Assembly: GCF_016801865.2 (NCBI RefSeq) | Contig: NC_068938.1 | Location: forward strand, 129,546,689-129,610,688 | DNA: 64,000 nt | Source of the DNA: Culex pipiens pallens | Lineage: Eukaryota > Arthropoda > Insecta > Diptera > Culicidae | Direction: 5' to 3' | The notes under the pieces: model-generated | What the model was told of the DNA's origin: nothing | Database searches by the model: none | The model's input: only the letters and a program-made list of their open reading frames with translations | Position numbers and translations under genes: made by a program | Shown here: positions 1 to 10,589 of the stretch, one piece after another | Numbering within the stretch: position 1 is the stretch's first letter | Layout of the letters: the number at the start of each line of letters is the position of its first letter

Positions 1-1080
1 TCGTAGACAGACTTCATCGTAGCAATAACATTGTCTGTCACAGGCACTTATTTGGTTTAACAATGAAAAAAATTGCAACTGAGGAGGGGTAGATTATATT
101 TTTAATGCTTTTGGGAGTCATTGACTCTCATTTTAATCCTTTGCAGGATAACTTGCTGCTCAACTTAAAAATTCATCTAAAATATTTTTTTTAATCACCT
201 AAAAAAGAAGCTTATAAATACGCTTCCTTTACCTATCTTAAAGTACACAAACAAACATATCGATCAAATTCGGAGCAAATGTCAGTATCATTCGATCCTT
301 TTTGAGGTCACATAAGTCCTCTTTGAAAAATATTCAGTTTGCTGAAGTACTTCAATAGTTACGTTAACTAACAGTTTTGTCTGATGCAAAGGCATTGGTG
401 GTGCTGGTGCCGTGCCAATTTTAAGCTAAATCGGTTAAGGTTAAGGGGTTGCTATTGATCGTTGAAGTTTGTATGGGAAAAATTCTCAAAAATGTATAAG
501 TAAAAACATCGTTTCATGATTTTGGCAGCAGATGGCGCAGGTCTCGTCCAATATTGTCCAAGTGTGAGATTTTTGTAGGAAATTCAATTCCCTACAATTT
601 TGTCGAATGTTGCTAGAAATTGCGTTACTGTCAACTGCCAATCGGCCACAGTACATACAAAGAGAGAGATCATTCACAGTGCCATCCCAGATTTTGCGTT
701 AAGGGCTTCCCGTCTTGGGACGTACGATTGATGTACCTAAAATTAGCTTATCTGGAAAGTAACTTGAATCACTTCACAGCAAAAGATCTCCACTGAAGTA
801 ATGTTGTACGCAGTTTTCTTCTCGATAAAACATGAACTGACTGCTGAAAGAATTGAACCCTCATTAATTTTTTCTTCAAGACCATGTTGTTTTAGGCGGT
901 TTGCAAACCTGCGAAATAAAGAATAAAATTCAACGTATTTAAAAAAAAAATCGTTGGAGAATAAACACACACTGCATCTTCATTCTTTGGTTATGCTGGC
1001 TAATATTATGTTTGTTTCGAGCAATGACATTTGCACAAAATTAATATGTATTCCGGACGCAATAATACGGATCGAATCTA
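1..1080. other. AT-rich DNA, nothing assigned
   Basis: Low-complexity AT-rich sequence with many stop codons in all frames. The only open frames are short (63 and 75 codons, minus strand) and have no recognisable motif. No terminal inverted repeats or tRNA-like boxes were seen. Confidence 0.6.
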
Positions 1081-2089
1081 ACAGTATGATTTTATAACGC
1101 TCGAATGATCACAGCAGGTTGTGGTGTCCAATCAAGAACGGGGCAATCTGGTGACGATCGTAGTTGTTCCGGGCACTCAACAGCAAGCGAGTGAGTTTCG
1201 GAAGAACACGAGGTCTTGTGCAGGATCGAGTAGCTGTTCTGAGCGAAGCAAATCGTCGTGGCCACCTCACAGGGAAGTCAAGATCAGAGCGTTCAAGCAG
1301 ATCACGACCAGGGGTTTAACCGGATGCTTAAAAGTGGTCCACAATCAGCCGGAAGATTGAAAGGCCGTGCTGGTGGTAGTGGCAGCGGGAGAAACTGGAG
1401 TTCGTAAATTGTTGAAATAAACATCCGAGGGCCGAACAAAACATCTTGTTTATGAACAAAAAGTCAATTCAATTAGGCTAACACAGTCCGTTGAATTAGG
1501 TCATCTATCTTATCAGGTTATGGGCCCAGCCTTAACCATTTAGATCTACCTTTGTTTGAAGAAAGAAGTTTAAGACTACGATATGTCTAATGAGAGGGGT
1601 ACTCTCAGGCAACTGCCCTACACGGCACGGCCGCGAGGGGACTCTTTCTTAGGCGCCTTGCCAAACTTCGATTGGACCACTGCCTCGTCTGAACTCCATT
1701 GGAGTAGGTATGTGCCGTCGACTTGCTGGACACCAAGGTGGAGGAGACCAAGAAGGAGCCCTTTAGAAAGCGACTGAACGAGGACACGAAAATGGACGAA
1801 ATTGTGATGGCCATCAGCGATCGTCATGTGCGAAGGAGGCCATGGATATTCTGATCCGTGTGTTTGAGACTGAGAGGATCGTGGCTATAACCCTGTACCA
1901 TGCGTACTGCGGCACTTCGATCTCTACCTGCTGGACCGAACAATGATCGCTAGTGGTATGGAGAAATTGGCGATAACGATCTACGATAGTGGATCGGGTT
2001 GAAACACACACTAGGACATGGGATTTCGGGGCCATATATTCACCACAGAACACTCTTTAGGGTTCAGAACAGATCAATAGGGAACTGTG

Positions 2090-2247
2090 TGTTAAGTTGA
2101 AATTGACCGTCCGCCAGGAAGGTCGCCGCGAACGGCGCGCACCGCCGCGAGATATTGCCACTATTTTTTATTAGTTTTATAATTAGTTATTAAGTGCAAT
2201 AAAGTTAGTTTGTTACAATTGGTGTTTAACTAGCTACGCGCGTTTTA
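2090..2247. mobile_element. Probable solo LTR (158 bp)
   Basis: The segment starts TGTTAAGTTG and is flanked by a 5-bp direct duplication CTGTG (2085-2089 and 2248-2252). It holds a GC-rich block followed by a run with an AATAAA polyadenylation signal, the usual layout of a small LTR. It ends in TTTTA rather than the canonical CA, so the 3' boundary is uncertain. No internal retroviral-type coding sequence is attached, hence solo LTR. Orientation is inferred as + from the AATAAA. Confidence 0.45.
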
Positions 2248-2333
2248 CTGTGCTGGGTCGGCCAGCACTGGGTGGAAGATCCCGAAGCTCTCGTGGAGGC
2301 TGGTCAACGGATGACCGAGCCTGTGAAGATGTA

Positions 2334-3761
2334 GGGGAGAGTGGGGAGAATTGATCCCCGGGGACACTTGATCCCAAGCCTGTATCTCGTCAGCATGAGG
2401 GTAAAACAATTAGCTTTGTTCTAGAAAGTTGTGCGAAATTGACTAACACTAATTGTAGAAAACAAAGAAAAAAATTAAAAAATGTTTAGATTGAGTTACA
2501 CACATTTTTCTAAAAAGTGCTGCCAAAAACTTCTAAGAGATCTTTTTTCTTTGTTTTGATAAGTATAGAAAACACTCAAAAATTATTTATTATTATTTTT
2601 TATTATTTTTTAAACTTGAATTGTTTGATAAACATATCAACTCTAAAACCCATTCGCATTTGACGTTAAATTTATCGTCATACTATTTTTACAATCAATT
2701 GTTTAAAAAAGTGCATTTAGACTTGATCCCTGCATTTTTACAGTCACTCGAATCAGCCTCAAGATTAAATAACATTCCAACGCCCAAGGCTCCAAAAAAG
2801 TTGGAACGGTAACTTCAACTCAACGGATCTCGGGCATAACTCAACCAATCAAGATGATTCTTCTTTCCAGTGATTTGTTAGGATGTCTAGATGATTCTAG
2901 AACTTTGCAGAACTTAATTTGATCAAATCTGTAATTTTTGCGATTAAAAACATCGTTCCAACTTTTTTTTTCGCGTACAAAAAAAAAATCGCCAAAAATT
3001 CCGCGGAGGCAGTCGTTTTGAAAAAAGGTGGAACGATGTTTTCGGTCGCAGAAATTACAGATTTGATCAAATTAAGTTCTGCAAAGTGCTAGGATCATCT
3101 AGACATTCTTACAAATTACTGGAAACAAGAATCGTCCCGATTGGTTGAATTATGCCCGAGAACCAGCGAGTTGAAGTTACCGTTCCAACTTTTTTGTGAG
3201 GCTTGGGCGTCCGTGTAAGTTGGACATGCGTTGGACGTTCCAGTGATAATTGGGCTGGGATTTCGTACATAGTTTCCTTTAGTATAGTTGTACATAACAT
3301 ATTGCAGTTTGAACCATTTTTCAAAAGTTTTGTAAACAAAAATTACCAGCTTTTGTAAACATGCTCAATTTTGGTCTTAAAAATAAAATTTTATGTTTTT
3401 AAATATTTTGCATGCTAAACTTGTTATATTTTGAACACAAACGTACAGGTTTTATGTGAAATTGCTGTAACTTGTAGAAAATTAAAAGTTTGGATGAATA
3501 AGAAAACATTTTGCTTAAGATTTCTTCTAAATGTTGAAAGGGGGATCAAATTACCCCCAACATTTTTAAAATGCCGGTTTAAAATATTTTTTTAAAACGC
3601 TTGGCATGATTCGAAGAGTTTATCTGATGAAATCCCCTTATCAGCCAAACATAGTTGAATGTTTAAGCTTTCAATTCAAGCAAAAAGTTCATAGTTTTGT
3701 GAGAAATTGACAGAGTTATGTGCGATACAAAAAAAGGGGATCAAGTCTCCCCACTCTCCCC
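2334..3761. mobile_element. MITE family G, copy 1 (with nested foldback)
   Basis: Begins GGGGAGAGTGGGGAGA and ends with its reverse complement, flanked by TA on both sides (2332-2333, 3762-3763). The same element recurs at 15394-18567 and 46962-47895. After subtracting the nested insertion the length is about 950 bp, close to the other two copies. No transposase frame is present. TA duplication suggests mobilisation by a Tc1/mariner-type transposase (inference). Confidence 0.85.
2772..3246. mobile_element. 475-bp foldback element nested in MITE G copy 1
   Basis: Absent from the other two MITE G copies, which read straight from AATTAA/AAATAA into TTGGGCTGGG, so these act as empty sites. Flanked by TA (2770-2771, 3247-3248). 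Its arms are inverted repeats: the AAGTTGGAACGGTAACTTCA region near 2798-2817 is mirrored near 3168-3190, and the GATCAAATCTGTAATTT region near 2920 is mirrored near 3055. The left arm lacks about 21 bp present in the right arm. No coding sequence. Confidence 0.8.
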
Positions 3762-4244
3762 TACTGCAGCAGGGTGCTGCGTTCCTGGTAGCTGGTGGCA
3801 ACGAAATCCGGTTCGATGCTGGAAGCCGCCCCGGATGGACCACTGAACCTGAGCTATCGAAGTGGTAAACGGGGGCGGCCACAACTCCGTGAGTTTTAAA
3901 AGGAAGACACCGGATGTTTGATTTCCATGCGTGGACGACTTTAGACACTCCGAGAGAGGAAGTTTGACTCTCACTCGGAGTTGTTCTACAACTACGACAT
4001 CGTCGTCCGCGAGCGGTTCGGCGCGAAGAAAATTCAATCGCTGCATTTGGCCATTCCAGGACGGTACAACCACGAGCGCGGGGTGCTCACCCAAACGAGG
4101 ATCTCTGCAAGAAGCCAATAGCAGAGATCAAACGCATGTTTTTAGATGCGGAGATGGGCATGGGAGAGGAGTGGAAGAACGGAAGAGATTTCAGGGCCGC
4201 CGAACGTGGCGCTGAAAACCTCATCGCAAAAAAAGCAATTCTCT

Positions 4245-4410
4245 GAGATTTCGGTCATTCGATTTTTTTGTTATTTTTTAATCCGGCTGAAACTTTGTTG
4301 GTGCCTTTACAAATTTGACAGATGTCCATACAAAAATGATATATATGAAAATTCAAAAATCTGTTTCATTGAAGGTTTTTTTGGTCGATTGGGTGTCTTC
4401 GGCAAAATTG
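4245..4410. repeat. Repeat F fragment
   Basis: Contains TGTCCATACAAAAATGATA and TCTTCGGCAAAATTGTA, matching better preserved copies at 7765-7940, 19712-19832 and 50336-50500. No ends could be defined. Confidence 0.45.
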
Positions 4411-4412
4411 TA

Positions 4413-4856
4413 CACCCAACTGGCAGTCGCATGATTGTGATGCATGGCGGCATGAAAGTATATCAGAATCTGCATGAAATCTGTCCTCATGCATTTTTTG
4501 CGATATAGGGGTATGACATTTTTGCCCGTTACCGACAATTATCGACATTACCGACGGCTGATTGATTGTATTGGAGAAAAAAAAAATCTAAATAGAACGA
4601 GGATTGAACACGCTACCACCGCGCCATGGACGCTTGATGAATTGAGAGGGACAGAGCACCAACATAATCTTCTCTCTGGAGTGTTGCTCGGGGACGCGCC
4701 AGCATTATATGTGTTGGTGAGAACTGCAGATCGCTGACATGTTTACACGCGGGCAAAAATGAGCTATGAGCTTGCTGCAAAAACTGTTAGAAAATGTAAC
4801 ATTTTCTGCAGCAAATCCACTGTTGCAGATTTTGATTTATATTTTTTCTTTGGGTG
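4413..4856 (-). mobile_element. Repeat C copy 1: TA-flanked element with an internal tRNA-like segment
   Basis: Starts CACCCAA and ends TTGGGTG, flanked by TA (4411-4412, 4857-4858). Sequence is closely repeated at 5274-5721. Read on the minus strand it contains a tRNA-like A box (TGGCGCGGTGGTAGCGTG) near 4640-4605 joined to a T-arm-like GTTCAATCCTCGTT. Relative to copy 2, about 28 nt of the anticodon part are missing. The tRNA-like part sits in the middle, not at an end, so the whole may be a SINE captured by a MITE. A hairpin around TTGCTGCA...TGCAGCAA lies near 4772-4813. Confidence 0.6.
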
Positions 4857-4858
4857 TA

Positions 4859-6080
4859 TGTATAAGGACTACACTGAAAAAAAAAATGATACAAGGTTAA
4901 ATTTTTTTTGGTCATTTTTTATTTCACTTTTTGTCATTAAAACATGAATTGCAAATAAAAACAGTATTTTTAATTTTTATTATTTTATGATATATTTTAG
5001 GGGACACCAAATGCCAAGTTTTCAGAAATTTCCAGAACGGGCAAAAAATCTTTGACCAAGTTATAATTTTTTGAATCAATATTATTTTTTGTCATAAAAT
5101 CGAAATTTTGATCGCAAAAATTTGTCGACTTATTTTTTTCGATGTAAAATCAAATTTGCAATCAAAATGTACTTCAGTGAAATTTTGATAAACTGCACGG
5201 TTTTCAAGTTATAGCCATTTCCAGGCAACTTTTCTGAAAATAGTCGCAGTTATTCGATTTTTTAAATAACTACACCCAAACGGCGGTCGCATGATTGTGA
5301 TGCATGGCGGCATGAAAGTATATCAGAATCTGTATGAAAACTGTCCTCATGCATTTTTTGCGATATAGGGGTATGACATTTTTGCTCGTTACTGACAATT
5401 ATCGACATTACCGATGGCTTTTTGGTTGTATCTTACAAAAAAAAAACCCTTAACTGAACGAGGATTGAACCATCAATTTTTTGGTTAATGATCCGACACG
5501 CTACCACCGCGCCATGGACGCTTGATGAAATGTGAGTGAAAGAGCACCAACATATGCTTCTCTTTGGAGTGTTGCTCGGGGACGGGCCAGCGTTATATGT
5601 GTTGGTGAGAACTGCAGATCGCTGAAATGTTTACACGCGGGCAAAAATGATCTACGGGCTTGCTGCAAAAAATGTTATAAAATGTGACATTTTCTGCAGC
5701 AAATCCACTGTTGCAGATTTTGAGATTTTAAAACTGGAAAATGGATGTTTTCTAAGTCTCACCCAAACAACCCACCATTTTCTATTGTCGATATCTCAGC
5801 AACTAATGGTCCGATTTTCAATGTTAAAATATTAAACATTCGTGAAATTTGTCGAACTTTTCGAAAACAATACATTTTTTTAAACAAGACTAACAATTCA
5901 AAAGGGCGTTATATTAAATGTTTGGCCCTTTTGGAATGTTAGTCTTGATTTAAGAAAATTGTCAATATTGTTTTCGAAAAGATCGGAAAATTTCACAAAT
6001 GTTTCATATTTTAACATTGTACCGGACATTTAGTTGCTTCTAAAAATCTGTTTTCAACTGAAATCAAGTAATCATTGTTT
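4859..6080. repeat. Repeat H, copy 1 (foldback-rich, interrupted by repeat C copy 2)
   Basis: Homologous in inverted orientation to 62140-63030. Shared blocks include TCTTTGACCAAGTTATAA, ATAGTCGCAGTTATTC, TTTTCTAAGTCTCACCC and GATATCTCAGCAACTAATGG. The part at 5785-6035 is itself a hairpin: the arms around CGAAAACAATA and GGCCCTTTTGGAATGTTAG pair across a centre near 5920. Probably an old, mutated MITE; ends not resolved. Confidence 0.6.
5274..5721 (-). mobile_element. Repeat C copy 2 with complete tRNA-like segment
   Basis: Direct duplicate of 4413-4834, beginning CACCCAAACGGCGGTCGC after TA. The minus strand carries a fuller tRNA-like module at about 5528-5456, with an A box TGGCGCGGTGGTAGCGTG and a B box GGTTCAATCC. 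It lies inside repeat H; copy 2 of repeat H has a different insertion near the same point. The right terminus matching TTGGGTG is missing, so this copy is truncated. Confidence 0.6.
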
Positions 6081-7700
6081 TATAAATCAAAAGTTTTGTT
6101 ACAAAATTTGTTTATTTGTTTTGAATCGGCAAAATGGATTGTGATGGGACCAAACCGTTAACCGCCCATTATTTAAGAACTACCTCAGTTGATTTTGTGT
6201 AACAAATGTCAATTTTCCCTGCTTGAGAGAATCCTCTACATCGATATTTGATGTTTACGATACACTCGACCGGGCTGCTAACAGAAGTGGGTTCCATCTC
6301 TAGATAAACAGATCTGGTCACGCAAGAACACTTCATCATGCCTACACGATGTGTCCTTAGCTTGAGTTTGATTATGCAAAACATCCAGAACATTGTTTGA
6401 ATTTTTGGCCTGATTCGGCAATGAGTTTTCGGTTGAGTGTAACTTTAATGTTTTCAGTAGTTAGTTGTTTAATGTATAGTTCAATTTTAATATAAACAAA
6501 ATAAGTACATTTTTGATGAATTGTTTTTTTTTTATTTTACTGTGGATAAAACAAATCATAATCCTGTTGTGACCAGAAATACAAACAACTCCAATTAATC
6601 ATCACACTTTTTCTAACGTTGGGACTAATAGCTTCCACGCACAACCTCAAAACAAAATTTACCAAAAAACGATGTCAAATGAAAATGGAACATCTTTTTC
6701 TTTCCGAATAAGGAGAAATCTGGCACATCAAACATGTGCTCTACAGCAGTTACCAAAAGTTGTGTACCTTGTTGAAACAAATCTTTTCAATGTTCAAGTC
6801 TTTCCGAAAAAAAAATGTTTCAAAAGTTTTCCTCCCCACTGTACGACGATTGCGTACATTTGTCCTATGTTGGAAAAATCACGATTGGGCACGATTAATG
6901 GGCGATCATTTTTGCAGGAAAAATTGTCACCATTTGTGATTTTTCGGCGACAGCTTTCCGGGAAGAAGCCAGCTATAGGAGTGACACTTTTCCATCCGGC
7001 TGCGCGAAAACGAATCTTTCTTTTCAAGACTAATCGAGCGCGATTTGTCAGCGGCGCGATGCCGTCCAAAAAGGGTGTGTTTTGAAGAGAGAAGGGTTTG
7101 GAGGCGATTTTTTGAAAGGGCGGGGTGATTAGGATCAGAGTTGAGTTTTGGAACACCTGTCTAGAAATGACGAAGATTATTGCTTTGGGAATTGATAATG
7201 AGTCTTTTTGATTAAATGAAGCAATCCTCAAAGGTGGTAAAACAGACGAGGCTTTTAAAAATTGTGGTTCAATTTCCACTTGCTATTGCTACGACATCTT
7301 GAGTCTCTGGAAAAAAAAACTGAACATCAGCTCCACACGTGATTGGAATCGATAGTGTTGGCAGATTTTTCCATTAGTAACAGAACTCCACCTTCCCTAT
7401 CTCTCTTCTAGTAATTACGCAGTTTCCGGGAAAACGCACGACACCTCCACGCACCACCACCAAAAGGTGACAGAAGTGATCATTGAAATGGTATCACATT
7501 CAGGGCAGGGGCCTTGGCCGGGCGTCAAAGAGAATACCAAGTAGAAGGCACGCCAGCACACCGTCAACACAGTCGTCACTTGCAGGAGAATTCAACGCGG
7601 CGTAGTTGTTTGTTGTTGTTATGTGGTCTTTTTAGGGGTAAGAAGAGCGATTTTGGTGCGATTCCACAATTATTTAGTAGGAAATGGAAAAAAAAAAACA
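6081..7700. other. Unassigned DNA with one short orphan frame
   Basis: No repeats or tRNA-like boxes recognised. A minus-strand 74-codon frame (6393-6169) encodes a cysteine-containing peptide with CSCVTRSVYLEMEPTSV near its start. It has no family motif and no supporting context, so I treat it as unproven. A TATCTATC-like microsatellite is not present. Confidence 0.45.
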
Positions 7701-7764
7701 AAAAAGAGTCGAGATCGAGCCTGAATCGAGTCGAGGCTCGAGCCAAAATTCACAGATGGTTGTA

Positions 7765-7942
7765 GGGGCCTTCCCTATGACCAAAGAAGCCATTTTGTGT
7801 CATTGGTTCACCCATACAATTTTGGCAGCTGTCCATTCAAAAATGATACGTAAATATCCGAAAATCTGTAACTTTTAAATGAATTTTCTGATCAATTTGG
7901 CGTTTTCGGCAAAGTTGTAGGTATTAATATGGACTTTTCAAC
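7765..7942 (+). repeat. Repeat F, best copy
   Basis: Carries CCTTCCCTATGACCAAAGAAG, TGTCATTGGTTCA, TTTTGGCAGCTGTCC and TTTTCGGCAAAGTTGTAGGT. The same order of blocks appears at 19712-19832 and, more diverged, at 50336-50500 and 4245-4410. The order in this copy gives the empty site for the foldback inserted at 19833. Confidence 0.6.
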
Positions 7943-8371
7943 ATTGGGGTAACATTGATAAGATTTCCAACTGTTAAGGGTTTTCTCAAGATTATTATTT
8001 TTAAAACATGTACTGGGTCCAAGCACTATTTTTGAAAAAAAGTTTTTTCAATTGTGTTTAAAAAATAGTTACGTTAAAAAATTGAATTCCGGGGTGACTT
8101 TGATAGTCATAGGTTTTCTTGTTAAAATCAGATTTAAGTTGTTTAAACTTATTTTTACGTCAAATCTACCATTGCTAAGGTTACTGATGTAGTTTTCAAG
8201 GGAAAAATCAATATTTATATTTAGTTAACTGAGTATGTACGCTTTTTTTTAACAAAATACATATAAATATTAGGTAAAATTGTAAAAACTCAGCATTTTG
8301 CATTCAATTTGTTAAAACTAGTTTTGTTTATATAATTATCGATTAATATTGCATTTTAAACTGAACGAATC
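7943..8371. mobile_element. MITE I, diverged or truncated copy
   Basis: Matches the nested element at 32863-33390 through GGGTAACATTGATA, an ACATGT(A/T)CTGGG block, AGTTACGTAAA-like sequence and GGGTGACTTTGATAGT. The left tip is degenerate and the right tip is not found, probably lost near the palindrome that follows. Confidence 0.5.
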
Positions 8372-8746
8372 AAGTTTTCTGAACAAGTTCCATAAAAAAG
8401 TATCAGTTTTGTTTTGTATTTATTTCAGGAAACCGAACATATGTCTGCTTATATTGAACCAAAACTGATACTTTTTTATAAAACTTGTTCGTCCCGCCCG
8501 TGTGGATCAATCGGACCGCGCACTGGCTAACAATCCAGAGGTTGCTGGTTCGAATCCCGCGGGGGGCGCTCTAAAATTCTTTGTGTAAATATGGGTATTC
8601 GGCGCCGTCGCTCCGTGCCATACTCTAGTACACTTAGAAGCCCAGGGCGGCGAAGTCCTTGTAGTTAAAAAGGAAGACACTAGTGGTTGGTACTAGCAAT
8701 GGTGGCCGACAGCTATAAAGTCAACTTCGTTTTGTTCAGAAAACTG
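8372..8746. repeat. Palindrome split by a SINE
   Basis: The left arm at 8372-8411 (containing CTGAACAAGTTCC and AAAAAAGTATCAGTTTTG) is mirrored at 8460-8490 (CAAAACTGATACTTTTTTAT). The outer part of the right arm, TTGTTCAGAAAACT, resumes only after the SINE at 8732-8746. The hairpin therefore predates the SINE insertion. Confidence 0.75.
8491..8731 (+). mobile_element. tRNA-derived SINE, family A, copy 1
   Basis: Starts GTCCCGCCCGTGTGG with an RNA polymerase III A box (TGGATCAATCGG) and B box (GGTTCGAATCC). A non-tRNA body follows, with GTATTCGGCGCCGTCGCTCC and GGAAGACACTAGTGG, ending in a T-rich tail. It is flanked by TTGTTC duplications (8485-8490 and 8732-8737). In this copy the anticodon arm is one base shorter than in the copy at 10335. 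No protein is encoded. Confidence 0.85.
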
Positions 8747-10328
8747 TTCTCTACAATGTGATTGATTCTAAAATGTTTTAAAATGTAATAGTGTGAAGTG
8801 GCAGAGGATTGCAAAAATAATTTTTAGAACCTATTGGGTAATAAACAGCATATTAAATAAATAATCTATGTTTTGCATTGTTTAATGCTCAAATTCGTAG
8901 CCGGGCAATGTGTTGCTGTAATTTCAAGACAAATTGTACAACGAAAAGATTTACATTCAGTCGTATCGGGGTTTCCAGCGTGGATTTTAGGGTAATTTCA
9001 AAAAAAGCTAGAAATCTGGTAAATTTGGTTCGATTTTTTTATTGGAGGTCAAATATTGGTCAAATATAGTTGGTTAGAGTCCCCAAGGCATATTCATAAG
9101 AAATTTGAGTGAAATCATCATGAATGCATTGATTTTCTGTGATTTTTTTGAACAAATATCCCATAAAATCGAAAAATAATCTTCAATAAAAAGTAGCTCT
9201 AGACCCCCCGACGAAATATTTTCATATCGGGAAAAAGTCCTTCTTTCACGATGTCAAATATCAGACATACCGATTTTTTTTTTGAGGTCTCGAAAAAATA
9301 CACCGTGTTTCGTACGTATTTAATTTGTAATCTTCATTTTGCGGAAAAATCTCAAACCTATCAAAGTCACCCCGTTGTACAGTACCATTATAAAATTGGC
9401 CGAGATGTAGCTACCGGAAGATTGATTCCAGCGAAATATTTGCAGTTTTTAGATTTTTAAAAATAGTGATCATGAGTGACCATTTCTGAGAATTTAAAAA
9501 TTTTAAAGTTCAGAAAATTTGCTAAAAAATTGCCTGAGAGACATTTTGGCTCAAAAGTTGCGGGTTTTTGTCCCCTAAAACATCCCAAAAATTCCGAAAA
9601 TTAAAAATACGGATTTTGTGAAATTGAGTTTTTGTGAAAAAATTATTTAAAGAAAACATTGCCGAAGACATCAATTGATCAGAAAATTCCTTCAAAAGTT
9701 ACAAATCTGCCAAAATTGTACGGAGACTTGTATGGGTCACAAGATAGCACATAGATCTTTCCAAACAAATTTACGTTTTCCTTATACGGACGTGGTTATC
9801 ATAAACATAAATTACAAAATTTGCGTCATTCAGGATCATTATAAAGTGAAGAACTAAGAACTGTGCTCTACTGGTTTAAATATGACTTAGGATAGTTGTA
9901 AAAACTATTAGTCGATGAACATCCCAACAAACTACTTTGATTTTGTAAATCGGTTAATGCTCGAGGTGGTTGCTGATTTTTCAATCGAATCTGAGGACAT
10001 CTAAGTTAATTATAAATTTCAAGATAGGAAAGACCTTAGAGAAAAAAAGCTAATTACTATGGCGTAATCGGCTCAAAAATAATGATATGCCAGTTTTAGG
10101 AACAAGGATTCCTACCAGACAACATTATTAACATGGAAAAAATACTAAATGGAATACATAATATCAAAAGCAAGTAGGTTCAAAATACTCAAGAAATGCT
10201 AATTTGACGGAAATAATACTTTTATAATCTAGGCTCTATAAATTCACGTCCGTGTTTGGGAAGTACACCTGGAAGACAAATTTTATGCGTTCTTGATATT
10301 TGTTTCAATATTTAAACCACTAGAACAC
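8747..10328. other. Mostly unassigned, contains repeat E and a repeat F trace
   Basis: 8885-9320 is repeat E (listed separately). 9640-9740 holds GCCGAAGACATCAATTGATC and TCTGCCAAAATTGTAC, an inverted trace of repeat F. The rest is AT-rich with no recognised gene. Confidence 0.5.
8885..9320 (+). repeat. Repeat E, copy 1
   Basis: Aligns in the same orientation with 56625-57020. Shared landmarks in order are CCGGGCAAT(G/C)TGTTGC, TCGTAT, GGTTTCCA, AAAGCTA(G/A)AAATCTGG, TTGGTTC, GGTCAAATAT, a gap, then TCAGACATA/TCAGACTTT and ACCGTGTTT. No ends or coding sequence found. Confidence 0.6.
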
Positions 10329-10334
10329 TAGAAT

Positions 10335-10583
10335 GTCCCGCCCGTGTGGATCAATCGGACCGCGCACTGGACTCACAATCCAGAGGTCGCTGGTTCGAAT
10401 CCCGCGGCGGGCGCTCTAAAATTCTTTGTGTAAATATGGGTATTCGGCGCCGTCGCTCCGTGCCATACTTTCATACACTTAGGAGCCCAGGGCGGCGAAG
10501 TCCTTGTAGATAAAAAGGAAGACACTAGTGGTTGGTACTAGCAATGGTGGCCAACAGCTATAAAGTCAACTTCGTTTTTTTTT
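10335..10583 (+). mobile_element. tRNA-derived SINE, family A, copy 2
   Basis: The best preserved copy, flanked by TAGAAT (10329-10334 and 10584-10589). The head folds as a tRNA: GCCCG pairs with CGGGC, the anticodon stem CTGGA pairs with TCCAG around loop CTCACAA, and the T arm is GGTTCGAATCC. The loop would place CAC in the anticodon position. It ends in a run of T after CTTCG. Confidence 0.88.
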
Positions 10584-10589
10584 TAGAAT

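Larger units (their letters stand above)
1580..4244 (+). pseudogene. Frameshifted coding-like remnant, interrupted by two transposable elements
   Basis: Protein-like stretches occur on the + strand but hop between all three frames. From 1720 one frame contains EPFRKRLNEDTKMDEIVMAI, at 1839-1916 a second frame continues, and at 1916-2000 a third gives FDLYLLDRTMIASGMEKLAI before a stop. After 3764 two further pieces appear: FYNYDIVVRERFGAKKIQSL near 3983-4042 and EIKRMFLDAEMGMGEEWKNG near 4124-4183, again in different frames. The sequence is more GC-rich than its surroundings. A probable solo LTR (2090-2247) and MITE G (2334-3761) lie inside it, and removing both restores contiguous sequence. 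I do not recognise the parent protein. It could be a host gene or the coding part of an old transposon, and the frameshifts argue against function. Confidence 0.35.

Noticed and set aside
10335..10411. Functional tRNA gene (anticodon CAC)
   Set aside because: It is fused to a repeated SINE body, occurs three times with target duplications, and the other copies have mutated arms.
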